Source of the DNA: Bacillota bacterium
Lineage (GTDB): Bacteria > Bacillota > Clostridia > Lachnospirales > Lachnospiraceae
NCBI GenBank assembly: GCA_902363515.1
Contig: CABJAN010000012.1
Coordinates: forward strand, 1-64,000
Direction: 5' to 3'
Length of the DNA: 64,000 nucleotides
Part shown: one piece after another, positions 44,659 to 51,242 of the stretch
How the letters are laid out: each line of letters opens with the position of its first letter
Position numbering within the stretch: the stretch's first letter is position 1
The notes under the pieces: generated by a model
Told to the model about the DNA's origin: nothing
The model's input: only the letters and a program-made list of their open reading frames with translations
Databases searched by the model: none
Program-made: the position numbers and the translations under genes

Positions 44659-44734
44659 AATAGAGATATACTTTTTTACTTATCCATGCTATACTTCTAT
44701 TATAGGATTCCTCTGCCAAAGTGGAGGGAAATAT

Positions 44735-45571
44735 ATGGCAGAACGAAAATTTCAAGACCTTACGATTAAAAACAACTTTATGTTCGGGGCAGTGATGGCA
44801 GAGCCAAAGAACTGCAAGGGAGTCATAGAGCTGGTACTGGGAATAGAGGTTGACTATGTGGAAGTGAGCAGGGAAAAAAGCATGGTCTACCACCCGGAAT
44901 ATAAAGGAGTACGGCTGGATGTGTATGCAAAGGATGAAAATAACACAAGATATAACATCGAGATGCAGGTAGCCCAAAAGCCAGCCCTTGGCAAAAGAAG
45001 CCGCTATTATCAGAGCCAGATGGATATGGAACTTCTTTTGACGGGAAATGAATATAAGGAGCTGCCGAACAGTTATGTTATCTTCATCTGTGATTTTGAC
45101 CCCTTTGGAAAAAGGAAATACCGCTACACGTTTCAATCGAAATATAAGGAAGATCAAGAGGTGGATTTAGAGGATGGCCGTTGCTGTGTGTTTTTAAGCA
45201 CCCATGGCAAGAATGAAAACGAAGTACCAAGGGAACTGGTAAACTTCCTAAAATTTGTGAAAGCAAACCAGGAGGAGAGCCAGAAAGATTTCCAGGATCA
45301 TTTTGTGAAACAGATTCAGGATTCCATCCGCTGGATCAAGAGCAGCCGTGAAATGGAGGAACGCTTTATGATTTTTGAGGAAATGATGAAGGATGAGAGG
45401 GAAGCCGGAAGGCGTGAAGGCATGATCGAAGGAGAACAAGCGAAGGCAAGAAACACTGCTTTGAACATGCATCAAAAAGGTTACCCAGATGAAGCAATCG
45501 CAGAAGTGCTGGAAGTGGATGTGGAAACAGTTCAGGAGTGGATTTCTGAGTTAGAATCTGCAACAAAGTAA
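44735..45571 (+). CDS. Rpn-family PD-(D/E)XK nuclease, copy 1 (RpnL-like)
   Basis: A 278-residue protein of the Rpn (recombination-promoting nuclease, formerly YhgA-like transposase) family. The nuclease core is D62 (VRLDVYAK), E76 and Q78 (IEMQV), a PD-(D/E)XK with ExQ. The C-terminal third is helical with a four-residue repeat tract (222-239: REAG-RREG-MIEG-EQAK) and a small end domain (GYPDEAIAEVLEVDVETVQEW). Rpn proteins are known as gene-within-gene toxin-antitoxin systems active against phage: the full protein is the toxic nuclease and the C-terminal part is made separately as inhibitor. ATG 44735 follows GGAGGGAA; a longer open frame begins at 44618 but runs through the previous terminator. 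Confidence 0.85.
   Translation: MAERKFQDLTIKNNFMFGAVMAEPKNCKGVIELVLGIEVDYVEVSREKSMVYHPEYKGVRLDVYAKDENNTRYNIEMQVAQKPALGKRSRYYQSQMDMELLLTGNEYKELPNSYVIFICDFDPFGKRKYRYTFQSKYKEDQEVDLEDGRCCVFLSTHGKNENEVPRELVNFLKFVKANQEESQKDFQDHFVKQIQDSIRWIKSSREMEERFMIFEEMMKDEREAGRREGMIEGEQAKARNTALNMHQKGYPDEAIAEVLEVDVETVQEWISELESATK
45368..45571 (+). CDS. Candidate intragenic antitoxin RpnS, copy 1
   Basis: Within the Rpn gene and in the same frame, GGAGGA (45355-45360) lies 7 bases before ATG 45368, an ideal internal translation start. The product would be the last 67 residues (M212-K278): the repeat helix plus the end domain, without the nuclease. This matches the known RpnL/RpnS design. The same site is conserved in copy 2 (47500). 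Met and Glu codons naturally give GGAG, so the site could be coincidental, but spacing and position are as expected. Confidence 0.5.
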   Translation: MIFEEMMKDEREAGRREGMIEGEQAKARNTALNMHQKGYPDEAIAEVLEVDVETVQEWISELESATK

Positions 45572-45730
45572 TTACAAATCATGTATCGAAACGAATCATT
45601 CTAAACATTCCCGGAAAGTGTAAGGACTACAACTTCCGGGAACAGATTTAAAATCATGCCGGTTCAGGCAAATATCAAATTCAAGAAAAATGAAAATGCA
45701 GAGGAATCCTTAACTTTTTCAGTATAAATC

Positions 45731-45759
45731 TTGCAATTGCATTGGATTTGTGCTATTAT
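45731..45759 (+). promoter_or_regulatory. Promoter of the riboswitch-YccF operon
   Basis: TTGCAA (45731-45736) and TATTAT (45754-45759), 17-bp spacer, directly upstream of the riboswitch. Confidence 0.6.
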
Positions 45760-45764
45760 CCTTG

Positions 45765-45920
45765 TAAGCAAAAGTAAAAGGGAGTAGCTTAACATCTTTT
45801 ACAGAATGTATATTCAGTTTGGTAAAAGGTGGTTTTGTAATCGTCATCCGGTATCGCAAGATACCCGTAGCAAATGAGAAAGCAAGACTTTTATTGTGGC
45901 AGAGGTCATGATAAAGGTCT
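45765..45920 (+). promoter_or_regulatory. yybP-ykoY (manganese) riboswitch with terminator
   Basis: AAAAGGGAGTAGC (45776-45788) matches the family hallmark GGGGAGUAGC, CGTCAT (45842-45847) matches the second conserved loop, and GCAAGACTTTTAT...ATAAAGGTCTTTTTTT (45882-45918) matches the typical GCAAGACC...GGTCTTTT terminator arm, as in ykoY of B. subtilis. The stem GGTATC-GCAA-GATACC (45851-45866) is an internal hairpin. This class senses Mn2+ and usually turns genes on when bound. It lies between the two Rpn units and upstream of the 45981-46772 operon. Confidence 0.75.
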
Positions 45921-45980
45921 TTTTTTATTACATCAGAATCTCTTCCACAGATACTTGCTAGGTACAGAAGGAGGATACTT

Positions 45981-46409
45981 ATGTGTAATGAAATTATGAA
46001 AAAAGAAGTGCAGGAAGCTATTGCAGCAGGAGAAAAGGCATTGAGAAGCCTGTATGCAGCAGAAGAAAAACTGAAAAGTGCAGGAGACTGGGGGCTATTT
46101 GACATGTTTGGAGGGGGTTTTTTCAGCAGCTATATAAAACATTCCAAAATCCGGGATGCAGAAGCTTTGCTGGAACGTGCCAAAGAACACTTGCTGGTTT
46201 TTCAAAGAGAATTGAAAGATGTAGGTGGGGCATTGAATTTACGGATAGAGGTTGGAGACTTTCTTACATTTGCAGATTTCTTTTTGGATAACTTTGTGGC
46301 AGACTATCTGGTACAGAATAAAATTAAAGATGCCAGAGAAGATATTGAGATTGGAATTTACCATGTAAAAGAAATTTTGAATGAGCTGTATAGAAGAATG
46401 GAGGCGTAA
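45981..46409 (+). CDS. Helical protein of unknown function, riboswitch-controlled
   Basis: A 142-residue protein, mostly helical. The N-terminal half looks like a helical hairpin (VQEAIAAGEKALRSLYAAEE), followed by a Gly/Phe-rich segment (GDWGLFDMFGGGFFSSYIKH) and further amphipathic helices. No signal peptide or clear membrane segment. I do not recognise a named family. It is 3 bp ahead of the YccF gene and follows a manganese-type riboswitch, so it probably acts with YccF at the membrane in metal or envelope homeostasis; that role is inferred from context. Confidence 0.75.
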   Translation: MCNEIMKKEVQEAIAAGEKALRSLYAAEEKLKSAGDWGLFDMFGGGFFSSYIKHSKIRDAEALLERAKEHLLVFQRELKDVGGALNLRIEVGDFLTFADFFLDNFVADYLVQNKIKDAREDIEIGIYHVKEILNELYRRMEA

Positions 46410-46412
46410 AAG

Positions 46413-46772
46413 ATGGGATGTCTTGGAAATTTGTTATGGTTTGTGTTCGGTGGTGCTGTAAGCGGCTTGAGCTGGGGATTGATGGGATGTTTATGGTGCA
46501 TCACAGTCGTTGGAATTCCGGTTGGGCTACAATGTTTTAAGTTTGCAGCTTTGAGCTTTTTTCCTTTTGGAAAAGAAGTGCAGTATGGAGGTGGTGCCGG
46601 TTCTTTTCTTCTGAATATTATCTGGCTGTTTGTTTCAGGCCTTCCTTTGGCACTGGAACATCTTGTCATTGGTGTAGGGCTTTGTATTACCATCATAGGA
46701 ATTCCTTTTGGATTGCAGCAGTTTAAGTTGGCAAAACTGGCTTTGATGCCTTTTGGGGCGGAAGTGTATTGA
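46413..46772 (+). CDS. YccF domain-containing membrane protein
   Basis: A 119-residue protein with two copies of the YccF (DUF307) motif: GCLWCITVVGIPVGLQCFKFAALSFFPFG in the first half and GVGLCITIIGIPFGLQQFKLAKLALMPFG in the second, here named by their shared ITxxGIPxGLQxFK core. Each half contributes a hydrophobic pair of helices. The function of YccF is unknown. Control by a yybP-ykoY type riboswitch hints at a link with Mn2+. RBS GGAGGCGTAAAAG overlaps the stop codon of the previous gene. Confidence 0.85.
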   Translation: MGCLGNLLWFVFGGAVSGLSWGLMGCLWCITVVGIPVGLQCFKFAALSFFPFGKEVQYGGGAGSFLLNIIWLFVSGLPLALEHLVIGVGLCITIIGIPFGLQQFKLAKLALMPFGAEVY

Positions 46773-46866
46773 TAAAAATTAAGAATATCAGAAGGAGCGA
46801 TATACTTTTTTTCTTGCCCGTGTTATACTTCTATTATAGGATTCCTCTGTCAATGGAGGAAAATAT

Positions 46867-47703
46867 ATGGCAGAACGAAAATTTCAAGACCTTACAATTA
46901 AAAACAACTTTATGTTTGGGGCAGTAATGGCAGAGCCAAAGAACTGCAAGGGAATCATAGAACTGGTACTGGGAATAGAGGTTGACCATGTGGAAGTGAG
47001 CAAGGAAAAAAGCATGGTCTACCACCCGGAATATAAAGGAGTACGGCTTGATGTGTATGCAAAGGATGAAAATAATACAAGATATAATATTGAGATGCAG
47101 GTTGCTAAAAAGCCTGCCCTTGGCAGACGGACCCGCTATTATCAGAGCCAGATGGACATGGAACTTCTTTTGAGCGGGCAAGAATATAAAGAATTGCCAA
47201 ACAGTTACGTTATTTTTATCTGTGATTTTGACCCCTTTGGAAAAAGGAAATACTGTTACACATTCCAACCAAAATGTAAGGAAGACCCAGAGGTGGATTT
47301 AGAGGATGGCCGCTGTTGTGTATTTTTAAGCACATACGGGGAAAACGAAGATGAAGTACCAAGGGAACTGGTAAATTTCTTGAAATTTGTAAAGGCAAAC
47401 CAGGAGGAAAGCCAGAAAGATTTTCAGGATTATTTTGTAAAACAGCTCCAGGATTCCATCCGCTGGATCAAGAGCAGCCGTGAAATGGAGGAACGCTTTA
47501 TGATTTTTGAGGAAATGATGAAGGATGAAAGGGAAGCCGGAAAGCAAGAAGGAAGACGAGAGGGTAAACAAGAAACTCAACAGAACACTGCTTTTAACAT
47601 GCATCAAAAAGGTTACCCAGATGAAGCAATCGCAGAAGTGCTGGAAGTGGATGTGGAAACAGTCTTAGAGTGGATTTCTGAATCAGAATCGGCAACAAAG
47701 TAA
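46867..47703 (+). CDS. Rpn-family PD-(D/E)XK nuclease, copy 2 (RpnL-like)
   Basis: A 278-residue paralogue of the product of 44735-45571, with the same catalytic residues (D62, E76, Q78). Outside residues 222-240 about 20 of 259 positions differ by my count; inside this repeat tract 9 of 19 differ (REAG-KQEG-RREG-KQET). Many nucleotide changes are silent, so both copies have been kept under selection on protein. ATG 46867 follows TGGAGGAAAA. The two same-direction copies could recombine and delete the operon between them. Confidence 0.85.
   Translation: MAERKFQDLTIKNNFMFGAVMAEPKNCKGIIELVLGIEVDHVEVSKEKSMVYHPEYKGVRLDVYAKDENNTRYNIEMQVAKKPALGRRTRYYQSQMDMELLLSGQEYKELPNSYVIFICDFDPFGKRKYCYTFQPKCKEDPEVDLEDGRCCVFLSTYGENEDEVPRELVNFLKFVKANQEESQKDFQDYFVKQLQDSIRWIKSSREMEERFMIFEEMMKDEREAGKQEGRREGKQETQQNTAFNMHQKGYPDEAIAEVLEVDVETVLEWISESESATK
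47500..47703 (+). CDS. Candidate intragenic antitoxin RpnS, copy 2
   Basis: GGAGGA (47487-47492) lies 7 bases before in-frame ATG 47500, giving residues 212-278 of the Rpn protein. The same signal is present in copy 1. If made, its repeat tract differs from that of copy 1, which could make inhibition specific to its own nuclease. Confidence 0.5.
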   Translation: MIFEEMMKDEREAGKQEGRREGKQETQQNTAFNMHQKGYPDEAIAEVLEVDVETVLEWISESESATK

Positions 47704-47870
47704 TTACAAATCATGTATCGAAACGAATCATTCTAAACATTCCCGGAAGTGTAAGGACTGCAACTTCCGGGAACAGATTTAAAATCATGCCAATTCAGGC
47801 AAATATCAAATTTAAAGAAAAAGGAAAGAGTAGAGGAATCCTATATAAGTATCTTTTTTATGGTAAATCG

Positions 47871-47899
47871 TTGAAGAATTTTCAAGAATAGGATATAAT
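47871..47899 (+). promoter_or_regulatory. Sigma-A promoter of the moxR operon
   Basis: TTGAAG (47871-47876) and TATAAT (47894-47899) with a 17-bp spacer, 40 bp upstream of the MoxR start codon and just outside Rpn unit 2. Confidence 0.75.
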
Positions 47900-47939
47900 C
47901 TATCCATGAAAAAGAACGTAAGAGGGAGGAAATAGGTCA

Positions 47940-48881
47940 ATGGATCTTTCATATTTTCAGGATTATCATAAAAAAGTCATAGACAATTGTTCCAAGGTTA
48001 TTGTGGGTAAAGAGGATGTGATTTCCCTTGTGCTTACCTGTTTTGTATGTTCCGGGCATGTGCTTTTGGAGGATATTCCGGGAACAGGAAAGACCATGCT
48101 ACTGCGGGCTTTTGCAAGGACTGTGGGCAGTGATTTTAAGAGGATTCAGTTTACACCAGATTTGGTTCCCTCTGATTTGACAGGGATTAATTTTTATAAT
48201 CAGAAGCAGGGAGAGTTCGAGTTTCGCCCAGGTCCTTTGTTTACAAATATGGTTCTGGCAGACGAGATTAATAGGGCTACACCGAGAACTCAGTCCAGTC
48301 TTCTGGAAGCCATGGAAGAACATCAGATTACTGTGGATGGGGTGACGAAGAAACTGGAAGAGCCTTTTTTTGTCATGGCTACAGAAAATCCGCTGGAGTC
48401 TTACGGCACCTTTCCTTTGCCGGATGCACAGGTTGACCGGTTTTTCATGCAGCTCTCTCTTGGCTATATGACAAGAGAGCAGGAGATGCAGGTGCTTGCC
48501 AGGCCATCTGCAATATCGATTCTGGATACGCTTCAACAGGTGGTTACCGCACAGGAAACAGCATATGTTCGGAGCCATTACCAGGAGGTACAGGTGCCTG
48601 GGGAAGTGCTTGGATATCTCATGGATATCATTGAGGCTACCAGAAATGAGAGTAATTTTGTCCGTGGGGTATCGACTAGAGGTGCACAGGCACTATACAG
48701 TGCAGCACAGGCTACGGCAGCTTTTGCCGGAAGGGATTATGTGATTCCGGAAGATGTAAAGTCCATGGCACCCCATGTATTGAGCCACCGTATTTCTCAG
48801 GGCAGCCAGAGTGCCGCATCTGCTGCAAAATTCCTGCACCGCATATTGGAGCAAGTGCAGGTACCTCTGGAAAGCCTATGA
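47940..48881 (+). CDS. MoxR-family AAA+ ATPase
   Basis: A 313-residue MoxR protein. Walker A is GHVLLEDIPGTGKTMLLRA, Walker B VLADEINRATPRTQSSLLEAM, and the sensor region ATENPLESYGTFPLPDAQVDRFFM is typical. MoxR proteins act as chaperone-like ATPases with a DUF58 partner in envelope or surface-protein maturation. RBS GGGAGGAAAT precedes ATG 47940. It overlaps the DUF58 gene by ATGA. Confidence 0.93.
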   Translation: MDLSYFQDYHKKVIDNCSKVIVGKEDVISLVLTCFVCSGHVLLEDIPGTGKTMLLRAFARTVGSDFKRIQFTPDLVPSDLTGINFYNQKQGEFEFRPGPLFTNMVLADEINRATPRTQSSLLEAMEEHQITVDGVTKKLEEPFFVMATENPLESYGTFPLPDAQVDRFFMQLSLGYMTREQEMQVLARPSAISILDTLQQVVTAQETAYVRSHYQEVQVPGEVLGYLMDIIEATRNESNFVRGVSTRGAQALYSAAQATAAFAGRDYVIPEDVKSMAPHVLSHRISQGSQSAASAAKFLHRILEQVQVPLESL

Positions 48882-49969
48882 GTTTCGTATTTGTAATCTT
48901 TTTGGTTCTTGCCGGATTTGCACTGGAAGCGTGGATGAAGAAACATGGGTTACGCAATATTTACAGTACCTACGGGCCGGAAGAAAACATCGTAGATACT
49001 GGGGAAACTTTTGGTATCAAGATTCATGTGGAAAACCGCAGCAAATGGCCTGTTCCCTATGTGAAAATCAACATGTATTTTCCAAAAGATATCAAGGTTA
49101 CAGGTGGCAGTTTTCGTTTTTCAAAAGAAAGCGGAAGAGGTGGCGGCCTGGTGGAAACTTCTGTCTGGATGCGGCCCGGACAGAGGATACAGATGGAAAT
49201 TCCAGTTACCATTGCCCAGAGAGGCAGGTATGTGCTTTCCCATCCTAATATACTAGGCGGGGATTTTCTTGGACTTTCTGAGACAAGGCAGGAAATCAAG
49301 ATTTTTCGTGAAGTCATTGCTGCACCTGAACCACAGGCAGATGAAAAAACCAGGGAATTGCTTGGAAGTTTTCTGGGAGATTATTCGGTACAGCGGTATT
49401 TATATGAAGACCCGGTGATGACTGCCGGATACCGGGAATATACTGGGCGGGAGCCTATGAAGCAGATTTCCTGGAAACAGAGTGCCCACAGCATGGGGCT
49501 GATGGTCCGGGAGTATGACCATACAGTAGAGCCGGTGCTCACACTCTTGCTGAATGTGGAAACAGCACAGGAGAGAAAAGAACCAGTTTTGGAAACGTGC
49601 TATAGCCTTGCACGTACGGTATGCCAGGAATTGGAAGACAGAGGAATCAAATATGTATTTTGTACTAATGCTGCCCAGGCTGGTGCAGTGGGCGGTTCCC
49701 ATATGGTACGGGAGGGGCTTGGACATCAGCATTTCTTAAAGGTGCTGGAATGTCTGGGGCGTGGTCTGTATCATCCGGCATTTTCCAAGGAAAATCTGCT
49801 GGAACTTTTGGGACAGGATATTTCGAGAGGCGTGATGATTATTACTCCTTTCCACGAGGATTTTCGGGAATGCGGGCAACTTCGGAAGATAGAAAAGATG
49901 TTTGGGAATGGAATGTTGATGCTTTTTGGATGTGAAAGGGGAGGTGCTGAACATGATCTGGATGCATAG
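48878..49969 (+). CDS. DUF58 protein
   Basis: A 363-residue partner of MoxR. An N-terminal hydrophobic segment (about 1-16) anchors it; a beta-rich region (RSKWPVPYVKINMYFPK) follows, and the DUF58 hallmark YTGREPMKQISWKQSA lies at about 187-203. The C-terminal part resembles a degenerate vWA fold (VLTLLLNVETAQ). The last 17 bp overlap the next gene. Function is not established beyond association with MoxR. Confidence 0.88.
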   Translation: MSFVFVIFLVLAGFALEAWMKKHGLRNIYSTYGPEENIVDTGETFGIKIHVENRSKWPVPYVKINMYFPKDIKVTGGSFRFSKESGRGGGLVETSVWMRPGQRIQMEIPVTIAQRGRYVLSHPNILGGDFLGLSETRQEIKIFREVIAAPEPQADEKTRELLGSFLGDYSVQRYLYEDPVMTAGYREYTGREPMKQISWKQSAHSMGLMVREYDHTVEPVLTLLLNVETAQERKEPVLETCYSLARTVCQELEDRGIKYVFCTNAAQAGAVGGSHMVREGLGHQHFLKVLECLGRGLYHPAFSKENLLELLGQDISRGVMIITPFHEDFRECGQLRKIEKMFGNGMLMLFGCERGGAEHDLDA

Positions 49970-51200
49970 TCTTCGCATGTTTGCAGACTTGTCTTTTTTT
50001 GGAATGTTTGCAGGAGCAGTCGCTTCCTATTTGTTGCAGAGAATAGGCGGAATGGATACACAAATTTTACCAAGAAGCATCTTGGGGCTTGGAATCCTCA
50101 GCCTGATTTACGGCATTTCTTTTATATACAGAGAAAAAGGGAAAAAGAGGTTTTTTCTTTTGCCGTTTCTTGCACTTTCTTTTGTGGGAGCGGCAGGCTG
50201 CTTGGCAGAACTGGTGGTTTTGGTTCCGGGTGTTGCCTATGTGGCTACCATGATAATAAAAAGAGAATATCCACTGTTTTGGAGTAGGCAGGCGGATCTG
50301 TTTCAGGCATTTTGGAAAGCTGCATTGATTTTGGGCAGTTTTCTTTTGCTACTAGGACAGTGGAAAATTATTTTACAGATTACCTTGCCATTGGCTGTCT
50401 GTACAGCCGCAGGACTGATTCTGCTTCTTCGTTCCCTACGCCATGAGCCCAAGGTGTATCTTGGCAGAAAGTTTCAGAGCGAAAATATGATTGCAACAGG
50501 CCTGTTCTTTTTTCTGTTTTTTATACTGAGCAGGCCATCTGTTATCCATGGAGGTGCTCTTGTTTGCCAATGGCTTTATCAGCAGATTCTCTTACCGCCT
50601 CTTTTGATTCTGGTAAAGCTCCTGGGATTTCTGATTGGGATGCTTCTGGAGGGAATTCTTTGGTTTTTGTCCCTCTTTTCTATTTCCAGACAGATTGCAG
50701 AGCCTTTGGCACAGGCATTAAAGTCAGGAGAGGAGCTATGGAAACCAGCATTGGAAAGTCCGGAAAGTGCAGGAAACCTGATTTTTTCTATAGCACGTGT
50801 AGTGGCAGTTTTATTTGTAGCTGCTGGGATTTATTTCTTCTTCCGCTGGCTTGCCAGCCACAAAAACGAAGACCAGGGAGAAATTATGGGATTTTCTGTT
50901 GAACAGACTGGTATGAAGCTTACGCAGAACAAGACAGGGAAATCAGATTCCTTCTGGGTGCGTCAGATTCGCAGGGAATACCGGAACTACATGAAACTGT
51001 GCCAGGAAACAGGGATTTCCATTAAAGCCAGTACCACCAGCAGGGACTTGCAGGAAAACCATGAGAGGAATCCTCAGATTTGCGGACAATGTCAGGAGTT
51101 ACGCCAGATTTATTTGGATGCCAGGTACGGTCAGAGAGCGGATTTTCAAAGTGCGAAAAGATTCCGGGAAGTGTATAAGGAGATAAAAAAGAAGCTGTGA
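49953..51200 (+). CDS. Multi-pass membrane protein with C-terminal DUF4129-like region
   Basis: A 415-residue protein with about eight hydrophobic segments in the first 310 residues and a soluble tail (YRNYMKLCQETGISIKAS ... YLDARYGQRADFQSAKRF). The tail resembles the DUF4129 end of TgpA-like transglutaminase proteins, but no Cys-His-Asp transglutaminase core is present. ATG 49953 is chosen because GGGGAGGTG lies upstream; an earlier in-frame start at 49926 lacks it. It is the third gene of the MoxR-DUF58 operon. Confidence 0.75.
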   Translation: MIWMHSLRMFADLSFFGMFAGAVASYLLQRIGGMDTQILPRSILGLGILSLIYGISFIYREKGKKRFFLLPFLALSFVGAAGCLAELVVLVPGVAYVATMIIKREYPLFWSRQADLFQAFWKAALILGSFLLLLGQWKIILQITLPLAVCTAAGLILLLRSLRHEPKVYLGRKFQSENMIATGLFFFLFFILSRPSVIHGGALVCQWLYQQILLPPLLILVKLLGFLIGMLLEGILWFLSLFSISRQIAEPLAQALKSGEELWKPALESPESAGNLIFSIARVVAVLFVAAGIYFFFRWLASHKNEDQGEIMGFSVEQTGMKLTQNKTGKSDSFWVRQIRREYRNYMKLCQETGISIKASTTSRDLQENHERNPQICGQCQELRQIYLDARYGQRADFQSAKRFREVYKEIKKKL

Positions 51201-51228
51201 GAACCTAAGGTTCCCAAGGCTTCTTTTT
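51191..51228. terminator. Bidirectional terminator between convergent operons
   Basis: GAAGC (51191-51195) pairs with GCTTC (51219-51223) around an inner hairpin GAACCT-A-AGGTTC (51201-51213). T5 follows on the plus strand, and an A6 run (51185-51190) gives a T run on the minus strand. Confidence 0.7.
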
Positions 51229-51242
51229 GGGTTAAGAAGAAA

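Larger units (their letters stand above)
44665..45710 (+). repeat. Rpn unit, copy 1 (duplicated about 1.05-kb segment)
   Basis: This segment is repeated at 46799-47842. It includes an extended -10 promoter (TGC-TATACT, 44687-44695), the nuclease gene and about 140 bases of conserved 3' flank with the hairpin TTCCCGGAA...TTCCGGGAA (45608-45642). AGGATTCCTCT (44704-44714) near the left end and AGAGGAATCCT (45700-45710) at the right end are perfect inverted repeats. They could be terminal repeats of a mobile unit or complementary mRNA ends. No transposase gene other than the nuclease itself is present. Confidence 0.7.
45572..45980 (+). other. 409-base gap between Rpn copy 1 and the YccF operon
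   Basis: The gap contains no gene. Its first 139 bases are the 3' flank of Rpn unit 1 with a hairpin at 45608-45642; then come a promoter (45731-45759), the riboswitch (45765-45920) and the AGAAGGAGG ribosome site of the next gene. Confidence 0.7.
46799..47842 (+). repeat. Rpn unit, copy 2
   Basis: A near-identical duplicate of 44665-45710, in the same orientation, with the extended -10 promoter TGT-TATACT (46821-46829), inverted repeats AGGATTCCTCT (46838-46848) and AGAGGAATCCT (47832-47842), and the 3' hairpin (47740-47773, a perfect TTCCCGGAAGT/ACTTCCGGGAA stem here). The right repeat can be extended outward: its complement reads GATACTTATATAGG against TATACTTCTATTATAGG at the left. Confidence 0.7.

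Noticed and set aside
44618..44734. Longer N-terminus for Rpn copy 1
   Set aside because: The frame begins inside the terminator at 44611-44658; copy 2 has no equivalent, and both copies share ATG with a ribosome site at MAERKF.
44665..47842. Composite transposon made of two IS elements
   Set aside because: No DDE or HUH transposase is present; the Rpn protein is a nuclease, and the shared segment extends beyond the inverted repeats on the left. No target-site duplication is clear.
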